This document shows, piece by piece, positions 1 through 5,811 of a stretch of 15,295 nt of DNA; within the stretch, counting starts at the first letter, position 1, and each line of letters begins with the position of its first letter. Location: the NCBI GenBank assembly GCA_020049245.1, contig JAIFLB010000085.1:1-15295 (forward strand). Reading direction: 5' to 3'. The position numbers and the translations under genes were made by a program. The notes below the pieces were generated by a model. The model worked only from the letters and a program-made list of their open reading frames with translations, was not told the origin of the DNA and ran no database searches. The stretch is from Betaproteobacteria bacterium (GTDB taxonomy: Bacteria; Pseudomonadota; Gammaproteobacteria; Burkholderiales; Thiobacillaceae).

Positions 1-299
1 CGCACGAAGCCGGCATCCATGTCGATGGCCTGCTGAAGGATCCGGACACCTATCAATCGTTCGACCCGGTCGAAGTCGGCCGCCGGCACAGTCTGGTGGT
101 CGGCAAGCATTCCGGCGCGCGCGGCATTATCGCCGCCTATGCCGGCATGGGCCTGCAGGTCAGCCCGGCGCAAGCGCGCGAACTACTGCCCGACATCCGC
201 GCCTTCGCCGAACACGCCAAGCGTTCACCCGCCGAGCACGAACTGGTCAACCTGTATCAACGTCGCATCGGCCCGCTGCTGGCGGTTGCGGTGCATTGA
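1..299 (+). CDS. nifV: Homocitrate synthase NifV, C-terminal part (5' end outside window)
   Basis: NifV condenses acetyl-CoA with 2-oxoglutarate to homocitrate, the organic ligand of the nitrogenase FeMo-cofactor. Only the last 98 residues are present, read from base 3. They start with HEAGIHVDGLLKDPDTY, the conserved metal-binding and active-site segment of the homocitrate/isopropylmalate synthase family. This is followed by FDPVEVGRRH and GKHSGARG, also typical of NifV and related synthases. Assignment to NifV rather than to a lysine-pathway homocitrate synthase or LeuA rests on the short C-terminus (no leucine-feedback domain) and on the nif genes directly downstream. The stop is only 10 bases before the cysE start, so the two are surely co-transcribed. 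The promoter must lie upstream of the window. Confidence 0.93.
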   Translation, partial: HEAGIHVDGLLKDPDTYQSFDPVEVGRRHSLVVGKHSGARGIIAAYAGMGLQVSPAQARELLPDIRAFAEHAKRSPAEHELVNLYQRRIGPLLAVAVH

Positions 300-309
300 G
301 GCGAAGGTG

Positions 310-1182
310 ATGGACGCGCTGCGCGTTTCGCTCCTCTCCCCCGCAGGCGGGGGAGAGGAGGATGTTTCCGGCAGAAGTCCGCAGAAGACTAACGAAACTG
401 CCCCCCTCCCCAGCCCTCCCCCGCCTGCGGGAGAGGGGGCCAATACCCCCAGCCTGTTCACGCTGCTGCGCGAAGACGTCGCCTGCGTATTCCAGCGCGA
501 CCCCGCCGCACGTTCCCGCTTTGAAGTGCTGACCACCTACCCCGGCGTACACGCGATTCTGTTGCAACGCTTGGCACACCGCTTGTGGCACGCCGGCCTG
601 CGCTACCCGGCGCGTCTGCTGTCCTGGTTCGCCCGCCTGCTGACCAATATCGACATCCATCCTGGCGCCACGCTGGGACGACGCTTCTTCATCGACCACG
701 GCGCCGGCGTGGTGATCGGCGAAACGGCCGAAATCGGCGACGACGTCACGCTGTATCACGGCGTCACGCTGGGCGGCACGACCTGGAACAAGGGCAAGCG
801 GCATCCGACGTTGGGCAACGGTGTCGTCATCGGCGCCGGCGCCAAGATACTCGGCGCGATCACCCTCGGCGACAGCGTGCGGGTCGGCGCCAATTCCGTC
901 GTGGTGAAAGACGTGCCGGCGCATCGCACGGTGGTCGGCATCCCCGGCAAGGTGGTGCTGCGCTCGGATGAGGACGGCCCCGGCACGCTGGGCATAAACC
1001 TCGACCACCACCTGATCCCCGACCCGGTCGGCCGCGCCATCGCCTGTCTGATGGAACGCATCGAAGTGCTGGAAAAAGCGCTGCGCGCGCGCGGCGAGAC
1101 GGTGGCCAGCCAATGCAGCATCTGCGAGGCCGACGATGTCTGTGGCACGCAAGTTGTACATACGATGAAGCGAAAAGCCTGA
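310..1182 (+). CDS. cysE: Serine O-acetyltransferase (nif-linked CysE) with repeat-derived N-terminal extension
   Basis: It acetylates L-serine with acetyl-CoA, giving O-acetylserine for cysteine synthesis; in nif operons a dedicated copy feeds NifS/NifU Fe-S assembly. The 290-residue product has the SAT helical start at about 49-110 (SLFTLLREDVACVFQRDP), then the left-handed beta-helix of hexapeptide repeats at about 114-215. Catalytic His is expected at 130 (IDHGAGVVIGETA), with conserved YHGVTLGG at 149-156. Relatives usually begin near residue 49. Residues 1-48 are Pro/Gly-rich and are encoded largely by a palindromic repeat doublet. There is no ATG, GTG or TTG in frame between 310 and the codon at about residue 70, inside the conserved core, so translation must run through the repeat. 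The start at 310 is preceded by GAGGCGAAGG. The C-terminus carries a small Cys cluster (CSICEADDVC, 269-278). The stop abuts the next ORF. Confidence 0.93.
   Translation: MDALRVSLLSPAGGGEEDVSGRSPQKTNETAPLPSPPPPAGEGANTPSLFTLLREDVACVFQRDPAARSRFEVLTTYPGVHAILLQRLAHRLWHAGLRYPARLLSWFARLLTNIDIHPGATLGRRFFIDHGAGVVIGETAEIGDDVTLYHGVTLGGTTWNKGKRHPTLGNGVVIGAGAKILGAITLGDSVRVGANSVVVKDVPAHRTVVGIPGKVVLRSDEDGPGTLGINLDHHLIPDPVGRAIACLMERIEVLEKALRARGETVASQCSICEADDVCGTQVVHTMKRKA
331..440. repeat. Palindromic REP-like doublet inside the 5' end of cysE
   Basis: The first unit, 331-360, is a perfect inverted repeat: CTCCTCTCCCCCGC pairs with its complement around AG (14-bp arms). The second unit, about 402-438, is the same CCCTCTCCCGC...GGGGGAGGG theme in opposite orientation, less perfect, with the extra CCCCTCCCC flank. 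About 45 bases of ordinary sequence separate them. Two inverted units around a short spacer match the layout of REP doublets/REPINs, and GAGAGGG-type palindromes are common dispersed elements in beta- and gammaproteobacteria. Family membership is inferred, since only one full copy of the doublet lies in the window. It is read in frame as part of cysE. Confidence 0.7.
1143..1158 (+). promoter_or_regulatory. Weak sigma-54-like promoter candidate inside the end of cysE
   Basis: TGGCACG-CAAG-TTGTA matches the sigma-54 consensus TGGCACG-N4-TTGCA except that the -12 GC is GT. It lies 46 bases before the ATG of the next nif gene. The -12 GC is the most conserved doublet, and a comparable partial match occurs by chance at 572-585 inside cysE. 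No NifA-type TGT-N10-ACA site was found just upstream. This is a weak call. Confidence 0.2.
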
Positions 1183-1203
1183 ATGGCTGCCAGGGAGACA
1201 AAC

Positions 1204-1719
1204 ATGGACTTGCTGCAATTCGACCAGACCGCGCTGTACTTCGACGACCCCTTGCCGGACGGCATCGAGCCGTTGCTGAACGATGCCGCCGCCAGCTACG
1301 GCGAGGAGGTCGCGGAAGCGCTGCTGCTGCGCGCCTATTTCCTGGCGCCGGAACAACTCGTCGTGCTGGTCGCGCTTTACCGCTACTACTTCTATCAGCA
1401 CCGGTTGGATGATGCACTGATCGTCGCCGATCGCACCCTGGCCGTAGCTTCCCGCCGCCTCAATCTGCCGACGAAATGGCAAGACCTGCATCCCGACCAC
1501 ATCGGCCATGCCGTGCTGCGCTCGATGGGTCTGCTGCGCTTCTATCTGATGGTGCTGAAGGCCACCGGCTACATCCACCTGCGCCAGGGTAATGCCACTA
1601 CCGGCCAGGCCATGCTGGAAAAGCTGATCGAACTCGACAGCCACGACCGTCTCGGCGGCAAGGTGCTGCTGGATGTGCTGGTGGCCGAGGTCGCCGCGCG
1701 CATCGAGGAAGCCGCATGA
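1204..1719 (+). CDS. Nif-cluster helical-repeat (TPR-like) protein of unknown function
   Basis: The 171-residue, acidic, all-helical protein lies between cysE and nifW. Residues about 36-81 (EALLLRAYFLAPEQLVVLVALYR..., RLDDALIVADRTLAVA) and about 113-149 (FYLMVLKATGYIHLRQGN..., AMLEKLIELD) look like tetratricopeptide-type helix pairs. It has no signal peptide, membrane segment or recognisable catalytic motif. The start at 1204 is chosen for its AGGGAGA ribosome site 6 bases upstream; an in-frame ATG at 1183, immediately after the cysE stop, is an alternative giving 7 more residues. I do not recognise a named gene. Its position among nitrogenase maturation genes suggests a scaffold or chaperone role in nitrogenase assembly, which is inference. 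The sequence shows strong coding bias and no sign of decay. Confidence 0.85.
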   Translation: MDLLQFDQTALYFDDPLPDGIEPLLNDAAASYGEEVAEALLLRAYFLAPEQLVVLVALYRYYFYQHRLDDALIVADRTLAVASRRLNLPTKWQDLHPDHIGHAVLRSMGLLRFYLMVLKATGYIHLRQGNATTGQAMLEKLIELDSHDRLGGKVLLDVLVAEVAARIEEAA

Positions 1720-1739
1720 ATTTCTTGAACCCCCTCCCC

Positions 1740-1770
1740 AATGGTGTGCATGCCACACCCTACTCAAAGG
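1740..1770. repeat. Short imperfect palindrome before nifW
   Basis: GGTGTG (1743-1748) and CACACC (1754-1759) flank CATGC, followed by CTAC. It resembles the small GTAGGGTG-type dispersed palindromes of betaproteobacteria, but the arms are only 6 bp. It occupies most of the 58-bp gap between the TPR-like gene and nifW, where it could also act as an mRNA hairpin. Confidence 0.3.
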
Positions 1771-1777
1771 AAACATC

Positions 1778-2185
1778 ATGGACGACCTGACCCTGGACGA
1801 AGCGCTGGAAGAACTTGAATCCGCCGAAGACTTTCTCGTTTACTTCGGCGTCGTTTTCGACGCCGCCGTGGTGCACGTCAACCGGCTGCATATCCTGCAG
1901 CGCTTCCACAATTATCTGGCTCAGGCCGGTGCGCTGCCGGACGCCGAAGCCACCCGGCGCGCGGTCTACACCGAGTTGCTGACGCGCGCCTATCAGGACT
2001 TTGTCACCTCCGACGCGCTGACCGAAAAGGTGTTCAAGGTGTTCCACATGCACGAACCGCAAACTTCCTTCGTGCCGCTGTCGTCGATTACCCTGGCGGA
2101 GCCTGTTGCGGAGGCCAAATCCGGCGACTGCGGCTGCGGCGGCAAGGGCGTCTGCCACAGTTCCGAGGCTGCCGCGCGGGGTTGA
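1778..2185 (+). CDS. nifW: Nitrogenase-stabilising/protective protein NifW with Cys-containing tail
   Basis: NifW associates with the MoFe protein of nitrogenase and helps protect it from oxygen or assists its maturation. The 135-residue product carries the family signature: a DDLTLDEALEELESAEDFLVYF start, then FGVVFDAAVVHVNRLHILQRFHNYL and AYQDFVTSDALTEKVFKVF. The conserved domain covers about residues 2-105. The last 30 residues are an add-on with GDCGCGGKGVC (Cys 118, 120, 126), a possible metal or redox site. The start at 1778 follows AAAGGAAAC. An in-frame upstream extension to 1673 would overlap the preceding gene and lacks family similarity. The stop overlaps the nifZ start region, indicating tight coupling. 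Confidence 0.93.
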   Translation: MDDLTLDEALEELESAEDFLVYFGVVFDAAVVHVNRLHILQRFHNYLAQAGALPDAEATRRAVYTELLTRAYQDFVTSDALTEKVFKVFHMHEPQTSFVPLSSITLAEPVAEAKSGDCGCGGKGVCHSSEAAARG

Positions 2186-2187
2186 GC

Positions 2188-2646
2188 ATGCACCAACGCT
2201 TCGACTTCGGCGTCGCCGTGCGGTTGACGCGCAACGTGCGCAACGACGGCACCTTTCCCGGCATGGATGTCGGCAATCTGCTGATCAAACGCGGCAGCGT
2301 CGGGTTTGTGATGAATGTCGGCACCTTCCTGCAGGATCAGATCATCTACACCGTCAACTTCCTCGATCAGGGCCGCGTCGTCGGCTGCCGCGACGAGGAA
2401 TTGATCTCCGCCGACGAGCCTTGGGTCGAAAGCCGGTTCGAAACCCGCGAGAAAGTCGTCGCGCGGCTGGCGATGTCAATTCGCGGCGAAGTGGTTGTCC
2501 CGGCCGGCAGCGAAGGTGAAATCTTCAAGGTGCTGCGCGACCTGCCGGACGGCGTGCAGTACCACGTCCACTTCCCCGGCGGCCATTTCCTGCAGGTGGC
2601 AGAAAACCTGCTGGACAGTCCGGAGGAAATCCATGAGCCAACTTGA
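2188..2646 (+). CDS. nifZ: Nitrogenase maturation protein NifZ
   Basis: NifZ acts in maturation of the second P-cluster of the MoFe protein, with the Fe protein. The 152-residue product shows the NifZ core at 5-80: FDFGVAVRLTRNVRNDGTFPG, then RGSVGFVMNVGTFLQDQIIYTV and GRVVGCRDEELISADEPW. A second, weaker copy of the fold, at about 84-140, contains RGEVVVPAGSEGEIF and YHVHFPGGHFLQV, as is usual in the longer NifZ proteins. ATG 2188 lies 2 bases after the nifW stop. TTG 2182, overlapping that stop, is a less likely start. The 3' end overlaps a short ORF that has a strong ribosome site within nifZ. Confidence 0.93.
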   Translation: MHQRFDFGVAVRLTRNVRNDGTFPGMDVGNLLIKRGSVGFVMNVGTFLQDQIIYTVNFLDQGRVVGCRDEELISADEPWVESRFETREKVVARLAMSIRGEVVVPAGSEGEIFKVLRDLPDGVQYHVHFPGGHFLQVAENLLDSPEEIHEPT

Positions 2647-2719
2647 CGAACTGAATCGTAGGTTGGGCACGCTGCGCTTTGCCCAACCTACAAAACAGGA
2701 GTTTCCCCTCCATGGCTGA
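2633..2719 (+). CDS. 28-residue ORF bridging nifZ and nifM (small peptide or gene remnant)
   Basis: The reading frame starts at ATG 2633, inside the end of nifZ, 4 bases after an excellent ribosome site (GGAGGAA, 2622-2628). It ends with a TGA at 2717-2719, just inside nifM, whose ATG is at 2712. The peptide starts MSQLDELNRRLG and ends KQEFPLHG, and its middle is encoded by the 2658-2691 palindrome. It may be the stump of a small gene cut by insertion of that palindrome, or a leader whose translation delivers ribosomes to nifM. No family is recognised and no function can be assigned. Confidence 0.4.
   Translation: MSQLDELNRRLGTLRFAQPTKQEFPLHG
2658..2691. repeat. Palindromic repeat (GTAGGTTGGGC type) between nifZ and nifM
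   Basis: Arms GTAGGTTGGGCA (2658-2669) and TGCCCAACCTAC (2680-2691) are perfectly complementary around a 10-base loop. GTAGGTTGGGC...GCCCAACCTAC palindromes are widespread dispersed elements in betaproteobacterial and other genomes, and this is an intact example by arm symmetry. In mRNA it would form a 12-bp hairpin just upstream of the nifM ribosome site. Family membership is from general knowledge, as no second copy lies in the window. Confidence 0.7.
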
Positions 2720-3563
2720 AGCCGCCGTTCTCGCCTACCTGGAGTTGAAAACCTACCTGGAGTTGAAAACTGCGCAAAGCCTGTTCGGCAAATCACCCGT
2801 CGAATTAGCGGCGGATGAACGCGCCCGGGTGCGCCAGCAAGCCGATCGCCAGTTCGGCCTCGAAGCACGCGTGCTGGCTGCCCCGGAAGCGCGCGACGCC
2901 ATGGTGCCGCCAGTCAGCCTGCAAGCCGCCTTTGACGAGATCCGGCAGCGCTATCCGGAAGAAAACGAGTTTTTTGATGACCTGGCGCGCAACGGACTCG
3001 ACCATGCCAGCTTCATCGCCGCGCTGGAGCGCGAATTGCGTGTTGAAGCGATCCTGGAAAAAGTCGGCACGCGCGCGACGCAAGTCGCGGACATCGACGT
3101 CGACCTGTATTACCACTATCACCCGGACCAGTTCCGGCGTCCGGAAACCCGCCGCGCCCGCCACATCCTGGTCACCATCAACCCGGCCATGCCGGACAAC
3201 ACCGCCGAGGCCGCGCGCGCCCGCATCGAAGCCATCGCAGCGCGCCTGAACAAGAGCCTGAAGCGCTTCGACGAACAGGCGCTGAAGCATTCCGAATGCC
3301 CGACCGCGATGCAAGGCGGCGTGCTCGGCGATGTACCGCAAGGCCAGCTCTACCCCGAACTCGACGCCGCCCTGTTCAGCATGCAGGCCGGCCAGCTAAG
3401 CGGCGTGCTGGAATCGCCGCTGGGCTATCACCTGCTGCTGTGCGAAAGCATCACGCCGGAGCGCATCCTCAGCCTGAATCAAGCCCGAGCGCCAATCCGC
3501 GAGATGCTGGAAAAACGCCGCAAACGCATCTGCCAGCAAGCCTGGTTGAAGCAACTGCAATAG
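2712..3563 (+). CDS. nifM: NifM, nitrogenase Fe-protein maturation peptidyl-prolyl isomerase
   Basis: NifM is a cytoplasmic parvulin-type prolyl isomerase needed to fold and activate the Fe protein NifH. The 283-residue product has the NifM helical N-terminal part (about 1-140; PPVSLQAAFDEIRQRYPEEN, LDHASFIAALERELRVEAIL). The PpiC/rotamase domain follows at about 148-247 (RARHILVTIN, TAMQGGVLGDVPQGQLYPELDAALF, SGVLESPLGYHLLLCES). The C-terminal helix contains IREMLEKRRKRICQQAWL. The start at 2712 has CAGGAG 11 bases upstream. Residues 9-20 (YLELKT twice) come from an exact 18-bp tandem duplication. It is the last recognised gene of the nif run, and the next gene is convergent. Confidence 0.94.
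   Translation: MAEAAVLAYLELKTYLELKTAQSLFGKSPVELAADERARVRQQADRQFGLEARVLAAPEARDAMVPPVSLQAAFDEIRQRYPEENEFFDDLARNGLDHASFIAALERELRVEAILEKVGTRATQVADIDVDLYYHYHPDQFRRPETRRARHILVTINPAMPDNTAEAARARIEAIAARLNKSLKRFDEQALKHSECPTAMQGGVLGDVPQGQLYPELDAALFSMQAGQLSGVLESPLGYHLLLCESITPERILSLNQARAPIREMLEKRRKRICQQAWLKQLQ
2735..2770. repeat. Exact 18-bp tandem duplication in nifM
   Basis: Two perfect adjacent copies of an 18-base unit (CTACCTGGAGTTGAAAAC) occupy 2735-2752 and 2753-2770. They add six residues (YLELKT) in frame near the N-terminus of NifM. Perfect identity suggests a recent slippage or duplication event. Confidence 0.9.
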
Positions 3564-3580
3564 CAATGCTCCGCTGCTGC

Positions 3581-3610
3581 TAGCCGCGCCAGCCAGAACA
3601 CGCGGCGCTA
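3581..3610. other. Hairpin between convergent nifM and MBL-hydrolase genes
   Basis: GCCGCG (3583-3588) and CGCGGC (3601-3606) can pair across a 12-base loop, with outer TA/TA after a GC bulge. The hairpin lies 20 bases past the nifM stop in the 71-base convergent gap and could stabilise the 3' end of the nif mRNA or aid termination. No T-tract follows on either strand, so it is not a canonical intrinsic terminator. Confidence 0.3.
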
Positions 3611-3634
3611 TCTGTATGCGCCAACGGGACGCCG

Positions 3635-4561
3635 TTAAAAATTGTCGGCTTCGATTTCCAGATAGGCCTTGTTGATGTTGTTGCCCATCTGCTCATCGAA
3701 GTTATGCAGTTTTTTCCACTCGACCAGGTCGAGTTTCTGGCGGATTTCACTGTCGGTCAGGCCTTGCTTGACGCCGGCGGTGATGCCGTCATACAGGCTG
3801 AGCATGCGTTGATGCATGGCGGCGGCTTGCTCTTTGCTCATCAGCGGGCCGTGGCCGGGGACGATGGTCTTGATCGGCAGGCTTTGGACTTCACCCAGCG
3901 TGCGAATCCACTCTTTCAATTTGGCGTCGCGGAAGCTCGGCGTTACCTGATTTACCAGCACATCGCCGGCGAGCAGCACTTGATCGTCAGGCAGCCAGAT
4001 CATCATGTCGCCGATGGTGTGGGCGGCTTCCGGCACCCAGAACACCATTTTGATGCCGTCCAGGGTCAGCTCGGTGCGGCTGTCTTTCGGGTAGGTGGTG
4101 TCGGCCGGGATGACTCTGGTATTGGGGTATTTGCGTTGGTTGATCGATTCCAGGATGCCGATCCAGGTCGGGCCATCTTCCAGCATCAGTTGGCGGCATA
4201 TCTCGGAGCTGAGGAACTTGGCGCCGGGAAAGGCGGCGTTGCCCAGGGTATGGTCGCCATGATGGTGCGTGTTGATGACGTACTTGATCGGCTTGTCGGT
4301 GAGTTTTGCGTAATGCCGCGCCAGCATCGCGCCAATTTCGTCGGACAGGCCGGTATCGATGACGATCGCGCCGGTATCGCCGATCAACAGGATGCTGTTG
4401 ACCATGTAACCCTGGTTTTTCTTGGTCGGCATTTCCATCGGTCCGAGCAGGGCGTGGATGCGGTCGTTCACCTTGACCACCACGGGCGCTGGAATCTCAC
4501 TGGCGCGGGCAAGCGAGACGGTGAAAAACAAAGCCATCAAAATTGAAAAAATACGGGTCAT
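3635..4561 (-). CDS. Exported metallo-beta-lactamase-fold metallohydrolase
   Basis: The 308-residue MBL-fold enzyme starts with a Sec signal peptide (MTRIFSILMALFFTVSLARA, likely cut after residue 20), so it should act in the periplasm. Metal ligands are complete: THHHGDH (His99, His101, Asp103, His104), AAHTIGD (His181), LLAGD (Asp200) and PGHG (His237). This is a binuclear zinc site of the glyoxalase II/SoxH/quinoprotein-relay hydrolase branch, not of true beta-lactamases. The substrate cannot be told. An AAAAAGGAG ribosome site lies 6 bases before the ATG. It is 43 bases downstream of the rsuA stop on the same strand and may be co-transcribed with it. Its 3' end converges on nifM. Confidence 0.88.
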   Translation of the reverse strand: MTRIFSILMALFFTVSLARASEIPAPVVVKVNDRIHALLGPMEMPTKKNQGYMVNSILLIGDTGAIVIDTGLSDEIGAMLARHYAKLTDKPIKYVINTHHHGDHTLGNAAFPGAKFLSSEICRQLMLEDGPTWIGILESINQRKYPNTRVIPADTTYPKDSRTELTLDGIKMVFWVPEAAHTIGDMMIWLPDDQVLLAGDVLVNQVTPSFRDAKLKEWIRTLGEVQSLPIKTIVPGHGPLMSKEQAAAMHQRMLSLYDGITAGVKQGLTDSEIRQKLDLVEWKKLHNFDEQMGNNINKAYLEIEADNF

Positions 4562-4604
4562 CGATAACTCCTTTTTATGGCTGGAGAAAGACTACACATT
4601 CAAA

Positions 4605-5312
4605 CTACACCTTCGATTTCAACGCGACCAGATCGTTCTCGGTCAGCCAATTCCATGCGCCCGGCGCGAGGTCGTCCGGCAAAGCAAAACCCCCGATCGC
4701 ACGCCGATGCAGCGTTTCGACACGATTGCCCGCCGCCGCGATCATGCGTTTGACCTGATGATATTTGCCTTCCTGAATGGTCAGTGCCAAACGCCGTTCG
4801 GTCAGCGCTACACACTGACTGGCGCGCAGCGGCAAAGGTTCGTCGTGAAGCTGCACGCCGGCCAGCAAGTGCTCGATCAGGGCGTCGGAAAAATCATGTT
4901 TGCAGACCACTTCGTAGGTTTTTCCGATCTGCTTTTTTGGCGAAGTATGGTCATGAATGAAATGGCCGTCATCCGAGAACAGCAGCAGGCCGGTGGTGTC
5001 CTGATCAAGCCGGCCGACGCTTTGCACGCCACGCCGCAGCAGGTAGGGCGGCAGCAATGAAAACACGCTGGGATGGTCGCGCGGTTGTTGCGAACACTCG
5101 TAGCCGGCCGGTTTGTGCAGCACCAGATGGGCTTGCGCACGGTATTCGAAGCGGATTCCAGTGACGCTGAATTGCAGCGCGACAGGTTCGAATTCCTGCT
5201 CCGGATCGGTCACCAGGAGGTCTTTCACCGTGACCTGTTGGCGGCGGATCAATTCCATGCAATCGCGCCGGGTGCCGATGCCCTGCGACTGCAAAATACG
5301 GAACAACTGCAT
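4605..5312 (-). CDS. rsuA: 16S rRNA pseudouridine(516) synthase RsuA-type
   Basis: It isomerises a uridine in rRNA to pseudouridine; RsuA modifies U516 of 16S rRNA. The 235-residue product has an N-terminal S4 RNA-binding domain (1-60; FRILQSQGIGTRRDCMELIRR) and the catalytic core with LVLHKPAGY at 63-71. The active-site motif is GRLDQDTTGLLLFSDDG (Asp103), followed by GKTYEV and EGKYHQVKRMIAAAGNRV. Its length agrees with RsuA (about 230) rather than with the longer RluB or RluE/F types. The start at 5312 gives the canonical MQLFRIL opening; longer in-frame extensions run into the upstream lipoprotein gene. Only 8 bases separate it from that gene, so the pair is probably one transcript. Confidence 0.88.
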   Translation of the reverse strand: MQLFRILQSQGIGTRRDCMELIRRQQVTVKDLLVTDPEQEFEPVALQFSVTGIRFEYRAQAHLVLHKPAGYECSQQPRDHPSVFSLLPPYLLRRGVQSVGRLDQDTTGLLLFSDDGHFIHDHTSPKKQIGKTYEVVCKHDFSDALIEHLLAGVQLHDEPLPLRASQCVALTERRLALTIQEGKYHQVKRMIAAAGNRVETLHRRAIGGFALPDDLAPGAWNWLTENDLVALKSKV

Positions 5313-5320
5313 GGCGAAGC

Positions 5321-5560
5321 TTAGAGAGACATCCCGGGCTTGCGGCATTCGCATTTGAAACTGATGCCCTCGCCGGGTTTCGCGCTGCAACTGTAGACCT
5401 GCACGCCGGCCTTGCCGCAGATGGTCTGGCATTGCTGTTCGCGGTTGCTGCAGGCATCGACATAGTCAGGCGTCGGCGCTTCACTCGAGCTGAAGGAAAT
5501 GCAGCCAGCCAGCAGGATGGGTAAAGTCAGGACAAAAATGAAATTGATACGAGCAGGCAT
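5321..5560 (-). CDS. Small cysteine-rich lipoprotein of unknown function
   Basis: The 79-residue precursor begins MPARINFIFVLTLPILLAGC, a lipoprotein signal with lipobox LAGC (Cys20). The mature part of about 60 residues has a Ser-rich linker, then six cysteines in the pattern CSNREQQCQTIC, YSC, KCEC, likely disulfide-bonded in the periplasm. The start at 5560 is supported by CTGGAG 6 bases upstream; the alternative ATG at 5599 would place 13 non-signal residues in front. No known family is recognised. It is the first gene of a minus-strand group with rsuA and diverges from ppk2. Confidence 0.75.
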   Translation of the reverse strand: MPARINFIFVLTLPILLAGCISFSSSEAPTPDYVDACSNREQQCQTICGKAGVQVYSCSAKPGEGISFKCECRKPGMSL

Positions 5561-5811
5561 GGTCACTCCAGAGTTATTGGGAAAGACTGAAACTGTCATC
5601 TTTTGTCCTTGGCTGGAAGGGCATGGATGGACTAGTGCGTCATCAGGTTAACGTTCTTGGCTCGGCAAGGATGACGAAAAGCTGGATCAATATTACGGAT
5701 AAATTCGGCATCCGGCCTGGCCTCAGCCCGACTCCAAGCATAAGCATTTTGCATAACCAAGCGCTTGCCGTAGCAGGATAATCATCGCTTTTTTGCACCG
5801 GGAGCATCCTT
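5561..5811. promoter_or_regulatory. Divergent intergenic region: lipoprotein/rsuA and ppk2
   Basis: This gene-free stretch of about 250 bases must hold promoters for both directions. On the + strand GATAAT (5777-5782) is a plausible -10 for ppk2, but no convincing -35 lies 16-18 bases upstream. The ppk2 ribosome site is CGGGAG, ending 10 bases before ATG 5812. CAAGCGCTTG (5759-5768) is a perfect 10-bp palindrome. CTGTCAT at 5593-5599 is a single Pho-box-like half site without a properly spaced partner. Confidence 0.35.

Noticed and set aside
572..585. TGGCACACCGCTTGT as a sigma-54 promoter
   Set aside because: It is deep inside cysE coding, the -12 GC doublet is absent, and no gene starts shortly downstream.
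247..1779. Long open frame (510 codons) on the minus strand opposite cysE and the TPR-like gene
   Set aside because: It is antisense to clearly recognised genes, has no family motifs, and its His/Gln/Asp/Val-rich composition is typical of antisense frames in GC-rich DNA.
3623..3636. AACGG-GACG-CCGTT as intrinsic terminator of the nif operon
   Set aside because: Only a 5-bp stem, followed by A rather than T on the + strand; on the - strand the T-run precedes the stem.
3704..4546. 280-codon plus-strand frame opposite the MBL hydrolase
   Set aside because: The hydrolase on the other strand has a signal peptide, all zinc ligands and a strong ribosome site. The antisense frame shows only shadow composition.
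5593..5610. Pho box upstream of ppk2
   Set aside because: Only one CTGTCAT half-site is present; the second half does not fit at 11-base spacing, and the site is about 210 bases from ppk2.
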